Positions 43,001 through 49,984 of a stretch of 64,000 nt of DNA are shown here, piece by piece. This DNA is from JAVBMC01 sp031552845 (GTDB lineage Bacteria > Verrucomicrobiota > Kiritimatiellia > RFP12 > DVOR01): contig JAVBMC010000010.1 in NCBI GenBank assembly GCA_031552845.1, forward strand, positions 9,591-73,590. The letters run 5' to 3'. Below the pieces are notes generated by a model. It was not told the DNA's origin. It worked only from the letters and a program-made list of their open reading frames with translations, and did not search any database. Within the stretch, counting starts at the first letter, position 1. Every line of letters starts with the position of its first letter. A program made the translations under genes and the position numbers.

Positions 43001-44623
43001 ACGTTGACCATCGAGAGAGAAAACCCCTTCCGAGACCATTATATCAAGGAAGGCAGGAGGAAATTTGTCCATGGAGGTAACGGGGACGGACAGCTCTTGT
43101 TTTTTGCTCAGCATTTCAGAAAGATGTGTCAGTGCAGGCATCCAGTGTTGACCGAATTCAGGATGTTTTTTATCAAATACCTTTCGTTTAGCGTGCCAAT
43201 ATTTATCACATAGCTCTTTTGGTGTTGAGAATCGATTATTCGACTTCACTAAATTTGCTGCAATATAAAGTGCAAGATTTTGAGGCAGGCGAAGCATTGT
43301 CTGTTGTTGTGAAGTTAATTTTGAAAAAGTACCACCCTCTTGTTGTATGACGTTCTTGATTTCATCAAGTGTCAATTCTCCAAGCTCAATTGGTTGCTGA
43401 TCCTTTGGCAGTAATTGCTTTAATCTGTGATCATATTTGAAATCGAATTTACGGCAGGCGAGCACAAGGTGAATTTTCCGTTGTATCCGGAGTCCTACGA
43501 TCTCGTCCCGAAAAGCTGCGATTGTGTCAAAAAAGTCAGGGTGCCGCCCAGAGGATGTACTTACGCAATCAACTTGATCTATAACAAGCACAACAGGCTG
43601 ATTGCGGAAAGCTTCCGATAAAACAAAGGCAGGAGATTCTCCTAAACCGAGTTTTTCACCTAATTGTAGAAGAGTTTGAACTGGGTCGATACGATCGAGA
43701 CGAAAAGCTAATGTCGGAATTTTCGCAGCTTGCAATCTTTCAACAATTTGACATAGACAGGCACTCTTTCCGCCTCCGGCTGGTGCTGTAATTAAAATAT
43801 CCAATGACGTATCACTTGCCTTAATTTGATCAAGAACATTTTCCGTCACGGAACGGACAATTGGAGTCCCTCGAATCAATCTAGTTCGTTGTCCAGAAAC
43901 ATAACTATTTGTAATACTATAAATCTTGTCTTGCGCATCAGGCTCTTCGTAATGACGTTTTTTTATGTCACGCTCCTCGAGATGTGTCTCTATGTCGATA
44001 GCAGTGAATACTCTGTCTGCACCATCGAGATATAAACCACGCAACACGTCCATGGTTGTCTGCCAAGGAGATTGGAACATGACAGAGAGATCATGACTAA
44101 AAAAAGATTCAAGAGTGATTTCGCGCCCACCATGAACAGTGATTGAACACAGAAATCCAAATGTTTCTTCCTCAGTAATATCACCCATGAGCTGTTGAAG
44201 CTTTACAAATTTGGCAGTGAGATTTTTATTGAGAAAATATTCTTTAAGGTGAGGCAATCCTTTGTTGGAGTCTCTCACACTTTTCGCATTCTCGGTTAAC
44301 ATACGAAGATCTGGAGCATCGGAAACAGAGGCAAAAACACAACACTCGCCATCACGAAACTTTTGAAGAAAATATAGGAGAACTTCTTTTAAGCTCTTTA
44401 ACGACCATACTTGTTGCCCAGTAATTTGACGCTTCGTCTGCCAATATTCGTTTTTGTCGCCACGTTGGATGCAAAACTCGGCGCCATCCTCTCCTATTTT
44501 TTCAATGTGAATCGACTCGACGGTGCCATTTAATATCTCCAACATGCAAAAAATGCCCCAAAGTGATTCATAAGCAAAACCTGCTTTATCTGCTATACCT
44601 CCGGGATGTGTACATGGTGCCAT
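40097..44623 (-). CDS. STAND NTPase with N-terminal nuclease-like domain, Avs-type defence candidate
   Basis: From ATG 44623 the protein has 1508 residues; a TTG start at 44680 is possible. The N-terminus (about 1-110) has GGIADKAGFAYESLWG and GEDGAEFC...YWQTKRQ, like the PD-(D/E)xK core of Cap4/DUF4297 nucleases (D46, Q62-x-K64). A STAND/NACHT ATPase follows, with P-loop APAGGGKS (280-287) and Walker B VLVIDQVD (345-352), then winged-helix-like and long helical repeats to the end (NLIDQMSLAGLGTVSSHFTEFER). This order, effector - STAND - repeat sensor, is that of antiviral Avs proteins. The sensor repeats resemble HEAT rather than a family I can name, and its trigger is unknown. The gene stands alone and is AT-richer than its neighbours, suggesting transfer. 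Confidence 0.75.
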   Translation of the reverse strand: MAPCTHPGGIADKAGFAYESLWGIFCMLEILNGTVESIHIEKIGEDGAEFCIQRGDKNEYWQTKRQITGQQVWSLKSLKEVLLYFLQKFRDGECCVFASVSDAPDLRMLTENAKSVRDSNKGLPHLKEYFLNKNLTAKFVKLQQLMGDITEEETFGFLCSITVHGGREITLESFFSHDLSVMFQSPWQTTMDVLRGLYLDGADRVFTAIDIETHLEERDIKKRHYEEPDAQDKIYSITNSYVSGQRTRLIRGTPIVRSVTENVLDQIKASDTSLDILITAPAGGGKSACLCQIVERLQAAKIPTLAFRLDRIDPVQTLLQLGEKLGLGESPAFVLSEAFRNQPVVLVIDQVDCVSTSSGRHPDFFDTIAAFRDEIVGLRIQRKIHLVLACRKFDFKYDHRLKQLLPKDQQPIELGELTLDEIKNVIQQEGGTFSKLTSQQQTMLRLPQNLALYIAANLVKSNNRFSTPKELCDKYWHAKRKVFDKKHPEFGQHWMPALTHLSEMLSKKQELSVPVTSMDKFPPAFLDIMVSEGVFSLDGQRYGFGHETFFDYCFARTQLSEERDFIKFLENDDQHLFRRAQLRQVLAFLRGLDFGKYLNSVNDLLISERIRPHLKILAVELLAEHPDARDEELELLMPWINNELNSRSKGSKNPDVLSSRIWDRFFFSPNLFVIADRTKLLDRWLDSNESWLQDLMAMYLRQQVEENAERIAEILEPFVGNNEWRTRLRYIMEGRRWEKSRRFFDLFLRLLDDGTLDEAKERLAVNGTFFSMFYTFAEERPEWYSELAARWLDRQVALTLAIPETSRRGRSYFNDEFGVDELLKCARAAPKIFLQNVLPAILRAATACSEPEEEDRLAYDRLWPIRFNGKPIGLLEAFPSACETAFELIAQSEPEALRQFLDILLQHPLLTANHLLMNAYLTIPRAVSEEVMKLFIAEPKRLVCGFSGSPYWLSYQLLNKCSPYCTNESFRVLEARLLEFVSPYERGSGGFRFRGHTAFNLVSALAKDRLSVSAKAQLRAWEEKHIARDGPPAEIHCYSIKSPIQQESAKHMTDKQWLKAIKKYHAEEYGYNHVNPEKGGARQLARMLEDFTKENPERFALLTLQFPRTTHPCYFSCILDGIKDAAISSELKLTVARKIFEIDDRECFRSTLHMLGSITDITLPKDIIHYIQRAAKHVDPEPELLDDENPHHRRDILTCGINSVRGIAAGTIASLISTNASYLKTFQSTINKLVTDPSLAVRSCVATTLHAVAQHDAPRAFDWGKKLLDADDRLLATAYVRDFIHWGIYECLSTFAPVIKRMLCSVHDTVKETGGELACLARFYNTNDESLIQAALKADASCRLGVCSIVKDNFLKANSREWCEDILKRLFNDENQGVREKAAGCFWHLWHSPETPLTDFNSLIQEFLQSAAFIDDPNYLLYTLEATKCKVPDVTLDVCEIFITRCSEEARDIRTSTAAVEPIVGNLVFSAYTQLQTPIFQERALNLIDQMSLAGLGTVSSHFTEFER

Positions 44624-44821
44624 ATTTTGATTCGCTTTAGAATGAAACGTTATTGCGTCAATCTTTGAGTCTGTAAGCAAGCATCTACAGATGCTCTTAT
44701 TGTGAACAACACAGGGTACTGTACCACCTTTTCCTCAAAGTATCAAGTAGTTTGGGGTGGAGTTGTGAGTAAAAAGGCGGGTACGGGGAGTATGGTTGTA
44801 GTGCCTCTAGGGTGGAAGTCG

Positions 44822-44890
44822 CATTGTAGAGGGAATGGGACTCTCATTGTAGAGAGGATGAGGGGCGCATCGTAAAGGGAATGGGGGGTG
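44822..44890. repeat. Three tandem copies of a 23-bp repeat
   Basis: The unit CATTGTAGAGGGAATGGG with a five-base end recurs at 44822, 44845 and 44868 with a few changes (CATTGTAGAGAGGATGAGG, CATCGTAAAGGGAATGGGG). It lies between the STAND gene start and the HU-like gene terminator. The rest of 44624-44930 shows no gene. Confidence 0.75.
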
Positions 44891-44930
44891 GATCGTAGGT
44901 GTGATCGGGGTCGGATAGAGGGGGGTGGGT

Positions 44931-44966
44931 AATAAAAAACCGGAGGCATTTTGCAATGCCTCCGGT
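44931..44966 (-). terminator. Rho-independent terminator of the second HU-like gene
   Basis: On the minus strand ACCGGAGGCATT pairs perfectly with AATGCCTCCGGT around a four-base loop (12 bp), followed by TTTTTATT. It starts 26 bases after the stop codon. Confidence 0.95.
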
Positions 44967-44992
44967 GAAACGGTTGTTTGCTTGTGTTGGGG

Positions 44993-45700
44993 TTAGGCGA
45001 GGGTGAAGGTCTGCGGGTGAGCAGTCACACGCAGGGCCTTGTTTCGCAGGTTGCGCATCCGCACTTCGAGGGTGCAGGTGCCGGCGTCTTTGAGTTCGTC
45101 GGGCACTTCGAAGGTCAAACGCTGGGGCTTGTTGTCGAGGTAGTGCGTGGCGCGTATGGCGGTGCCGTCTTCCTTTAGCAAGAAGACGCCTTCATCGCCC
45201 ATCAACGGGTGGAACTTGAGGTGGTTGCCGATGATGGCAGCCGAGCGTCCGACCGTGAGGGTGGTGTTGATGGCGCCGCTGTGGGCGTCTTCCACGGCGT
45301 CGATAACCGGCGCGATGGTGACGGTGGGGATGGGCTCGATGGCGGCTTCTTGCTGGAAGGCCGTGAGGAGCTTTTTGGACACACGTGTGTGCAGCCGTTT
45401 GTGGGGGCCTTTGAGCCAGTCGCCTTTGACGTCTTGCGTGCCGCCGACTACGGGGAGGATGTCGAGGAAGTCCGGGATGCGGATTCCGACACCGTCGTTG
45501 CAGTAGGCGAGCACGACTTGACGGGCGGTCTCAAAGATGGCGATGACGTCGCTTTTTTTGAGTTTGCCGTTGCGTTGGGTGACTTGTTCGTAGAATTCGG
45601 TCTCAGAGAGGCGGAACTTCATTGAACTGGTGATGACGCTGATGCCTGCTGCCTGTTGATCAGGGGTGAGGCCGTTGCGCTTTTGATATTGAATAGCCAT
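44993..45700 (-). CDS. HU/IHF-like DNA-binding protein with C-terminal DUF4469-type domain, paralogue
   Basis: This 235-residue paralogue of the product at 2625-3353 has an HU-like domain (SETEFYEQVTQRNGKLKKSD through VGIRIPDFLDILPV, about 30-110) and a C-terminal beta domain with NHLKFHPLMGDEGVFLL. The two proteins differ most in their N-terminal 25 residues. A nucleoid or architectural role is expected. Its leader, promoter and terminator mirror those of the first gene although the two loci are 43 kb apart on opposite strands. AGAAGGTAACA precedes the ATG. Confidence 0.8.
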   Translation of the reverse strand: MAIQYQKRNGLTPDQQAAGISVITSSMKFRLSETEFYEQVTQRNGKLKKSDVIAIFETARQVVLAYCNDGVGIRIPDFLDILPVVGGTQDVKGDWLKGPHKRLHTRVSKKLLTAFQQEAAIEPIPTVTIAPVIDAVEDAHSGAINTTLTVGRSAAIIGNHLKFHPLMGDEGVFLLKEDGTAIRATHYLDNKPQRLTFEVPDELKDAGTCTLEVRMRNLRNKALRVTAHPQTFTLA

Positions 45701-45935
45701 GGCTATTGTTACCTTCTGCCGTCTGTGTTGGATCGGCAGACGGACGGCGCACCTGACAACCCGATGCGGCGGCGATTCCTGTTCGTTGACTTATAACGCA
45801 CTCGCGCTATCAGCGGAGACTCCGAGCATCTGGCTGTTCGTCGGCCAAGCGGACAGCGTCTATGTTGATGGCTCGCTCAGAGCTTGGATTCCGATATTGC
45901 ACGTGGCAGGGAACGGTCACCCAATGGCGTCAACG
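45701..45935 (-). ncRNA. Candidate structured 5' leader RNA of HU-like gene, copy B
   Basis: This is the homologue of the leader at 2347-2624, with the same ordered blocks including CCCCGTTGACGCCATTGGGTG, GAGCCATCAACATAGACGC, TTGGCCGACGAACAG, AGATGC, GCGAGTGCG and CGGGTTGTCAGG. Just before the gene a 7-bp hairpin CCGTCTG/CAGACGG and the overlapping CTGCC/GGCAG pairing allow alternative folds near the ribosome site. The total is about 235 nt, 40 shorter than copy A, mainly through a missing internal segment. Confidence 0.6.
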
Positions 45936-45941
45936 GGGCGC

Positions 45942-45969
45942 AGTTTAGCAAAACGGAGGATAAAGTCAA
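45942..45969 (-). promoter_or_regulatory. Sigma70-type promoter of HU-like gene leader, copy B
   Basis: On the minus strand TTGACT (45964-45969), 16 bases, TAAACT (45942-45947) followed by GC. It is identical in boxes and spacing to the promoter at 2313-2340. Confidence 0.7.
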
Positions 45970-45970
45970 G

Positions 45971-46433
45971 AGGGAAAGTTGGCGAGACAGGAAAGTGCAA
46001 TAAAGACAGGGGAAAATGTTCACGCGGAGTCGCGGAGGCGCGGAGAGAAGTATCCGCAGATTACACAGATGAGCGCAGATGTGGGGGAACAAGAAGGAGA
46101 GGCTAAACGCGATGCGGAGCATAGAGTGCCGGCGGGGACGCCGGCGCTCCCAGGAGGGAGGAGTGGCTAAACGCGGTGCGGCGGTTTCGGCGAAACACGC
46201 CCTACCTTTTGGGAGTAGGGCTGACGCACACAGGAGAAGTGGAGGAGGATGGGGCTCACGCGGAACCGCGGAGAGAAAGAAGAGGTGAGGAGTGATTTGT
46301 TGGGGTAGGTTGTGAATGGGCTTGCTTTCCTTCGTGGATGGGCGTATTATTCTAAAATGTTTGTGTGACATGTGGGTGGTGCTTTTATTTGTGCCGGGCT
46401 GGTTTTGTTTGGTCCTTTGTCTGTAGAGGTGGT
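45971..46433. other. Noncoding interval with remnants of dispersed repeats
   Basis: No gene is supported. It holds a GTTCACGCGGAGTCGCGGAG-type repeat (about 46019), an adjacent CGCAGATTACACAGATGAGC-type repeat, a half REP arm GTGCCGGCGGGGACGCCGGCG (about 46126-46155) and a second CACGCGGAACCGCGGAGAGA copy (about 46258). Such words recur in several environmental bacterial genomes. The right part is AT-richer and probably contains the promoter for the gene at 46434. Confidence 0.55.
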
Positions 46434-47072
46434 ATGCAATCGCCGTATGAGGTTTGGATTTGGATTGGTTTGTTGGTTTTTTCTCAAATCGTTATAATTA
46501 CATACATCATCCGTACTCGTCGTAGGCTTGCCGGGATGTCTATTCTTGAGCGAATGAGTTTGGAGGAAAAGCATCGTAAGCGGTTGGAGGGGAACTCGTG
46601 GCCCGCGCGGTTGCGGCGGGGGTGTTTGTATGTTGTGATTATTGGCGGGAGCCTAAATGTTGTTTATGATTTAAGAATGTTGCGGAATGAACCGGGTGAA
46701 CCGGTGAGCGCGGCAGAGTTGGCAGAGGCGACCCGAGGTTACACGCAGCAGTATCGGCCGGATAAGAAATCAAAGATTTATTGTGTGTTTGGTAATGGCC
46801 GTTTTCAGATGGCGTGGTCACATAAGCATTTGGAACTGTTTGATGTCCATACCCAAAAAAGCGTTATCGGCAATGTAAGTAAATGGAGAAGGGTAGGTGA
46901 TACGGTGTTCTTTACCGATAGTCGTTCTTCGTATGCGGTGATTTATTTGAACAGCAATACATTTCAGTGGTTTCGGGCATGGCATGAGATCCCGGCGCAT
47001 TTGAAAGCGGAGTTTGACATTCTCGACCAGCAAAAGGAGCAATGGTCTGGCTCTGTAACAATAGACCAGTAG
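46434..47072 (+). CDS. Membrane protein of unknown function
   Basis: This protein of about 212 residues has an N-terminal membrane segment (VWIWIGLLVFSQIVIITYII), a basic cytoplasmic stretch (RTRRRLAGMS), a second hydrophobic segment (RRGCLYVVIIGGSLNVVYDL) and a soluble C-terminal region of about 130 residues rich in aromatic beta-strands (SKIYCVFGNGRFQMAW). AGAGGTGG lies upstream of ATG 46434. It starts a run of four membrane or lipoprotein genes. No family is recognised. Confidence 0.6.
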   Translation: MQSPYEVWIWIGLLVFSQIVIITYIIRTRRRLAGMSILERMSLEEKHRKRLEGNSWPARLRRGCLYVVIIGGSLNVVYDLRMLRNEPGEPVSAAELAEATRGYTQQYRPDKKSKIYCVFGNGRFQMAWSHKHLELFDVHTQKSVIGNVSKWRRVGDTVFFTDSRSSYAVIYLNSNTFQWFRAWHEIPAHLKAEFDILDQQKEQWSGSVTIDQ

Positions 47073-47083
47073 GGAGGGTATGC

Positions 47084-47572
47084 ATGCGTAAGTGGTTTTG
47101 TGGGGTGAGTGGTTTTTTGTTTGTGTTTGCTACGGGGTGGTTTTGGGTTGAGGCGGCTCCTTTGATTCGCGATCATTTTAGTCTGTTCTTCGCCTGTCTT
47201 TCTTATGTTGGTATATTTTGTGGTGCGGAGTTGGTGTTGTATGTTTTCGGCGTTTGTAGTACGGCTTGTTTTGTTAAGCATCAGGAGCTTACGTATGGCG
47301 CAAGGTGCTGGAGGTGGTTGGGAGATGTGGCGCGGTTGTTTTTTACTGAGCTGAAGTGGTTGATGTTGTTTTGGGCGGCGGCGTGGGCGGTTGCGGCTGG
47401 AGTGCATGAGGTTAGCGTTCATTTGGGGCATCCGGAGACGGCGGTGTGGTGGAGGGGGCTGCGTGCGATTGTTGGTGGCTGGCTGGTGTTGTTGATTGTG
47501 TATTGGGTGTTGATGGTGGTGTATGCTGTCGGGCGGGCGTTGTTTGAGAGGGGGGACTATGATGAGAAGTAG
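47084..47572 (+). CDS. Multi-pass membrane protein, paralogue of 48124-48606
   Basis: This 162-residue protein has about four membrane segments (SGFLFVFATGWFWVEAAP, CLSYVGIFCGAELVLYVFGV, LMLFWAAAWAVAAGV, GWLVLLIVYWVLMVVYAVG) and a charged end GRALFERGDYDEK. The ending and order of segments match the gene at 48124. AGGGAGGG precedes the start. It overlaps the lipoprotein gene by 14 bases. Function unknown. Confidence 0.6.
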   Translation: MRKWFCGVSGFLFVFATGWFWVEAAPLIRDHFSLFFACLSYVGIFCGAELVLYVFGVCSTACFVKHQELTYGARCWRWLGDVARLFFTELKWLMLFWAAAWAVAAGVHEVSVHLGHPETAVWWRGLRAIVGGWLVLLIVYWVLMVVYAVGRALFERGDYDEK

Positions 47573-48071
47573 TTTATTGTTGTTGGGGATGATGTTGTGT
47601 TTGTTGGCGGGGTGTCATCAGTTTGAGGGGATTTTCACGGGGAGTAGAGACCCGGAGTTTAAGCAGATGTTTATTGTGCGGAGTCCGGTGGCGTTTATCA
47701 CAAATCTCACGAATGAGTTGTCTGTTGCTAGGATTAGGTATAAGTTGAAGGTTGAGGGTTCGGTGACGGAGATTGATATGAGGTATCGTTCGGTGGAGGG
47801 GTGGATGCGGATTGATGGGAATGATTTTGATTGGTTTCAGTCTGAGTGTTTGAGTATGTCGATGCTTAATATGAATTTTTGGCTTTGTTCGTATGTGCCA
47901 TGGTCACGAGAGGAGTTTGACTATGTACAGGATACAATTGAAAGAGCCCGGCAAAGGGCACTTTCGGGGTATGCGTATCATATCGCGATCTGGCAGGGGA
48001 AGTGGAGCCCGACGAATGAGCTTTATTTTGGCAAGCAAACGATGCGGGAGGTTAGGGAGAGCGACTTGTGA
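47559..48071 (+). CDS. Predicted lipoprotein of unknown function
   Basis: This 170-residue protein has a clear lipobox: MMRSSLLLLGMMLCLLAGC, with the Cys at residue 19 as lipid site. The remainder is a soluble, mixed domain (FIVRSPVAFITNLTNELSVA, YRSVEGWMRIDGNDFDWFQS). It probably sits at the periplasmic face of a membrane. It lies between two paralogous membrane genes, which suggests a small complex. No family is recognised. Confidence 0.65.
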   Translation: MMRSSLLLLGMMLCLLAGCHQFEGIFTGSRDPEFKQMFIVRSPVAFITNLTNELSVARIRYKLKVEGSVTEIDMRYRSVEGWMRIDGNDFDWFQSECLSMSMLNMNFWLCSYVPWSREEFDYVQDTIERARQRALSGYAYHIAIWQGKWSPTNELYFGKQTMREVRESDL

Positions 48072-48123
48072 GGGGGCGGAGTTAGGCGGGCGAGGGTAAG
48101 CAGTAAGTAGAGGGAGGGTGTGT

Positions 48124-48606
48124 ATGCGGAATCGGTTTTGTGTGTTGAGTGTGTTGTGGATTGTTTTGTGGGCGGTGGGGGTTGTTTCGGCGATAGGGAG
48201 GGCGGGGAATCGTCTGCTGGGTGAAATTGACGTTATGTTTCATTCGCTGGTGTTGTTTGTTTTGGTGGAGTTGTTGTTGTATGCGGGTGTTGTTTTGAGG
48301 GTGGCGTATTGTGAGCCGCAGGAGGAGGATATTATGGCGCGCTCGGGGTGTTTGGGGTTTGGCGCGGGTGTTTTTACTTTGTTTTTTAAGAAGGTGCAGT
48401 GGCTGTTGTTTTCTTATGGGGTTGCGTGGGTCATTGCGGTTTGTGTGTTGAGGGTGCAGGTGGGGGCAGCTGTCATTGCGATTGGCGCGGGGTGGTTGGC
48501 GTTGTGGGTTGTGTATGGGGCATTGTTGATTCCTTATGGTATCGGGCGGGCGTTGTTTGAGAGGGAGGACGAGAAGGAAGTCGACGAAATCGATGAAAAT
48601 CGGTGA
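48124..48606 (+). CDS. Multi-pass membrane protein, paralogue of 47084-47572
   Basis: This 160-residue protein has about four membrane segments, from VLSVLWIVLWAVGVVSAI to WLALWVVYGALLIPYGIG, and an acidic tail ALFEREDEKEVDEIDENR. It matches the gene at 47084 in length, segment order and the GRALFER end. GGGAGGGTGTGT lies upstream of the ATG. Function unknown. The acidic tail may face the cytoplasm. Confidence 0.6.
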   Translation: MRNRFCVLSVLWIVLWAVGVVSAIGRAGNRLLGEIDVMFHSLVLFVLVELLLYAGVVLRVAYCEPQEEDIMARSGCLGFGAGVFTLFFKKVQWLLFSYGVAWVIAVCVLRVQVGAAVIAIGAGWLALWVVYGALLIPYGIGRALFEREDEKEVDEIDENR

Positions 48607-48737
48607 AGTCGAATGGGGGACATATAGAAGTCGGCTTTGGCAAAGCCGCCGGGGCTGATTGGCACGAGTGATTTGTGAGGGGTGTGTATGCGCTGTTTTG
48701 GGGTAAGCGGAAACTTGTGGCGGGGGGGCGTTCTTTG

Positions 48738-48766
48738 TTGTATCGGCCTAGCGGGTGTGGTAAAAT
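48738..48766 (+). promoter_or_regulatory. Promoter of the small Cys-containing gene
   Basis: TTGTAT (48738-48743), 17 bases, TAAAAT (48761-48766), 26 bases before ATG 48793 with AAGGAG between. Confidence 0.5.
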
Positions 48767-48792
48767 TCATGGAGTAATAAAAGGAGATTGGT

Positions 48793-48969
48793 ATGAAGAT
48801 GTTCATTCTCGCCGTTGTTGTGGCGGTTTCGGCCTCGGTCTCGTTTGCGGGCGAAGGTAAAGATTGTGGTTCGTGCTGTAAGGCTAAGAAGGCGGATTCT
48901 GCCGAAGTGAAGCAGGGTGGCGATCAGGCGAAGCCTGCACCGGCTACTGATGCTAAGCCGGCGAAGTAA
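48793..48969 (+). CDS. Small exported Cys-containing protein (58 aa)
   Basis: This is a 58-codon gene with a signal peptide MKMFILAVVVAVSASVSFAG. A short mature part of about 38 residues begins EGKDCGSCCKAKKA, with three Cys in five positions, then a Lys/Ala/Pro-rich end (PAPATDAKPAK). AAAGGAG lies 8 bases upstream, a promoter is visible and a terminator follows, so the gene is probably real despite its size. The Cys cluster could bind a metal or form disulfides in the periplasm. It is close in position and style to the metallothionein-like gene that follows. Confidence 0.7.
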   Translation: MKMFILAVVVAVSASVSFAGEGKDCGSCCKAKKADSAEVKQGGDQAKPAPATDAKPAK

Positions 48970-48987
48970 CCGCTGGGCTTCGGTTCG

Positions 48988-49010
48988 GGCGGTCCTTCGG
49001 GGCCGCCTTT
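48988..49010 (+). terminator. Terminator of the 58-codon gene
   Basis: GGCGGTCC pairs with GGGCCGCC (one G-U) around a TTCG tetraloop, then TTTGT. The T-run is short, so termination may be partial. Confidence 0.7.
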
Positions 49011-49058
49011 GTCATCTGCTGATTTGTAAACGCGTGTAGGTAATTAAGGAGGTTGGTT

Positions 49059-49280
49059 ATGAGAAGTTTGGTTGTTGCATTGGCGTTGTCGTTGGCGGCG
49101 GTTGGGTTTGCCCAGGAGGCTGCTCCGAAGTGTGAGAAGGGTAAATGTCCGAAGGCGGATGCGAAGGCTGAGGCTTGCACGAAGAAGGCCGAGGGCGCGA
49201 AGTGCGCTTGCGGCGATAAATGCACGTGCGGAGAGAAGTGTACCTGCGGTGACAAGTGCACGTGTAAAGAAAAAAAATAA
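49059..49280 (+). CDS. Exported metallothionein-like Cys-rich protein (73 aa)
   Basis: ATG 49059 has AAGGAGG eight bases upstream. The 73-residue product has a signal peptide (MRSLVVALALSLAAVGFAQ) and a Lys/Ala-rich stretch with a CEKGKC pair. It ends with a repeated Cys pattern CACGDKCTCGEKCTCGDKCT then CKEKK. The CxCGxKC repeats, with ten Cys after the signal, resemble metallothionein metal-thiolate clusters such as actinobacterial MymT, but those are cytoplasmic while this is predicted to be exported. Binding of Cu, Zn or Cd in the periplasm is inferred. The cyclophilin gene follows after 32 bases. Confidence 0.8.
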   Translation: MRSLVVALALSLAAVGFAQEAAPKCEKGKCPKADAKAEACTKKAEGAKCACGDKCTCGEKCTCGDKCTCKEKK

Positions 49281-49312
49281 GCAGGCGTTTGTCTGGCGGA
49301 AAGCGAGTGGTC

Positions 49313-49906
49313 ATGCGTGGAGTTTTTTGCAGCCTGGTGGCTGTGGGGTTGGCGTTCTGTGCCGTTGCAGAGACAGAGGCTAAGAAAATAGAAGGGGGGA
49401 AGGTGAATACGAAGGTTGTGATTGAGACGAACAAGGGGACTATGACGGTTGAGCTGTTCGATGATAAGGCGCCGATTACGGTGACTAACTTTTTGGCGTA
49501 TGCGGATGAGAAGTTTTATGACGGGACGATCTTCCATCGCGTGATTGATAAGTTCATGATTCAGGGCGGCGGGTTTACGCCGAACATGCAGCAGAAGCCG
49601 ACTAAGTCTTCGATTAAAAACGAGGCGGCCAACGGGGTGAAGAATGCCCGCGGCACGCTGGCGATGGCACGCACCGGAATTGTTGATAGCGCGACGTGTC
49701 AGTTCTTTATCAACTTGGTTGATAATAAAATGCTGGACTACACAGGGCCCGCACAGCAGACGTTCGGGTACTGCGTGTTTGGCAAGGTGACCGAAGGTAT
49801 GGATGTGGTGGATGCGATTGCCAAGGTCGCGACCGGTTACAATGGCCGCCACGAGAATGTTCCTGCCGATCCGGTGATCATTAAGAGCGTGCGTCGGGTT
49901 CAATAA
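49313..49906 (+). CDS. Exported cyclophilin-type peptidyl-prolyl cis-trans isomerase
   Basis: This protein of about 197 residues has a signal peptide (MRGVFCSLVAVGLAFCAVAE) and a complete cyclophilin domain: VIETNKGTMTVELFDDKAP, FYDGTIFHRVIDKFMIQGGG with the catalytic Arg, LAMARTG and SATCQFFINLVDN, and FGYCVFGKVTEGMDVVD. It accelerates proline isomerisation of exported proteins. Start ATG 49313 follows GGAAAGCGAG. The order after two small Cys-rich exported proteins suggests a periplasmic protein-handling context. Confidence 0.92.
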   Translation: MRGVFCSLVAVGLAFCAVAETEAKKIEGGKVNTKVVIETNKGTMTVELFDDKAPITVTNFLAYADEKFYDGTIFHRVIDKFMIQGGGFTPNMQQKPTKSSIKNEAANGVKNARGTLAMARTGIVDSATCQFFINLVDNKMLDYTGPAQQTFGYCVFGKVTEGMDVVDAIAKVATGYNGRHENVPADPVIIKSVRRVQ

Positions 49907-49910
49907 ACAA

Positions 49911-49971
49911 ACGCCGCCGCACACCAAGGCGGCGGAGATATTTAATAACGGCCGGCGGATTGCGCCGGCCG
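49911..49971. terminator. Two GC-rich hairpins between cyclophilin gene and mreC
   Basis: CCGCCG pairs with CGGCGG (about 49914-49935) and is followed by an AT-rich ATATTTAATA rather than a T-run. CGGCCGGCG then pairs perfectly with CGCCGGCCG (49949-49971, loop of 5). The first may terminate the upstream transcript. The second lies 13 bases before the mreC start and could shape its leader. Confidence 0.5.
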
Positions 49972-49984
49972 GGTTGCCTCGACA

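Noticed and set aside
40097..44623. CBASS effector
   Set aside because: The N-terminus resembles Cap4 nucleases, but there is no cyclase or SAVED domain gene nearby, and the STAND ATPase argues for an Avs-type protein.
44822..44890. CRISPR-like short repeats
   Set aside because: The copies are directly adjacent without spacers.
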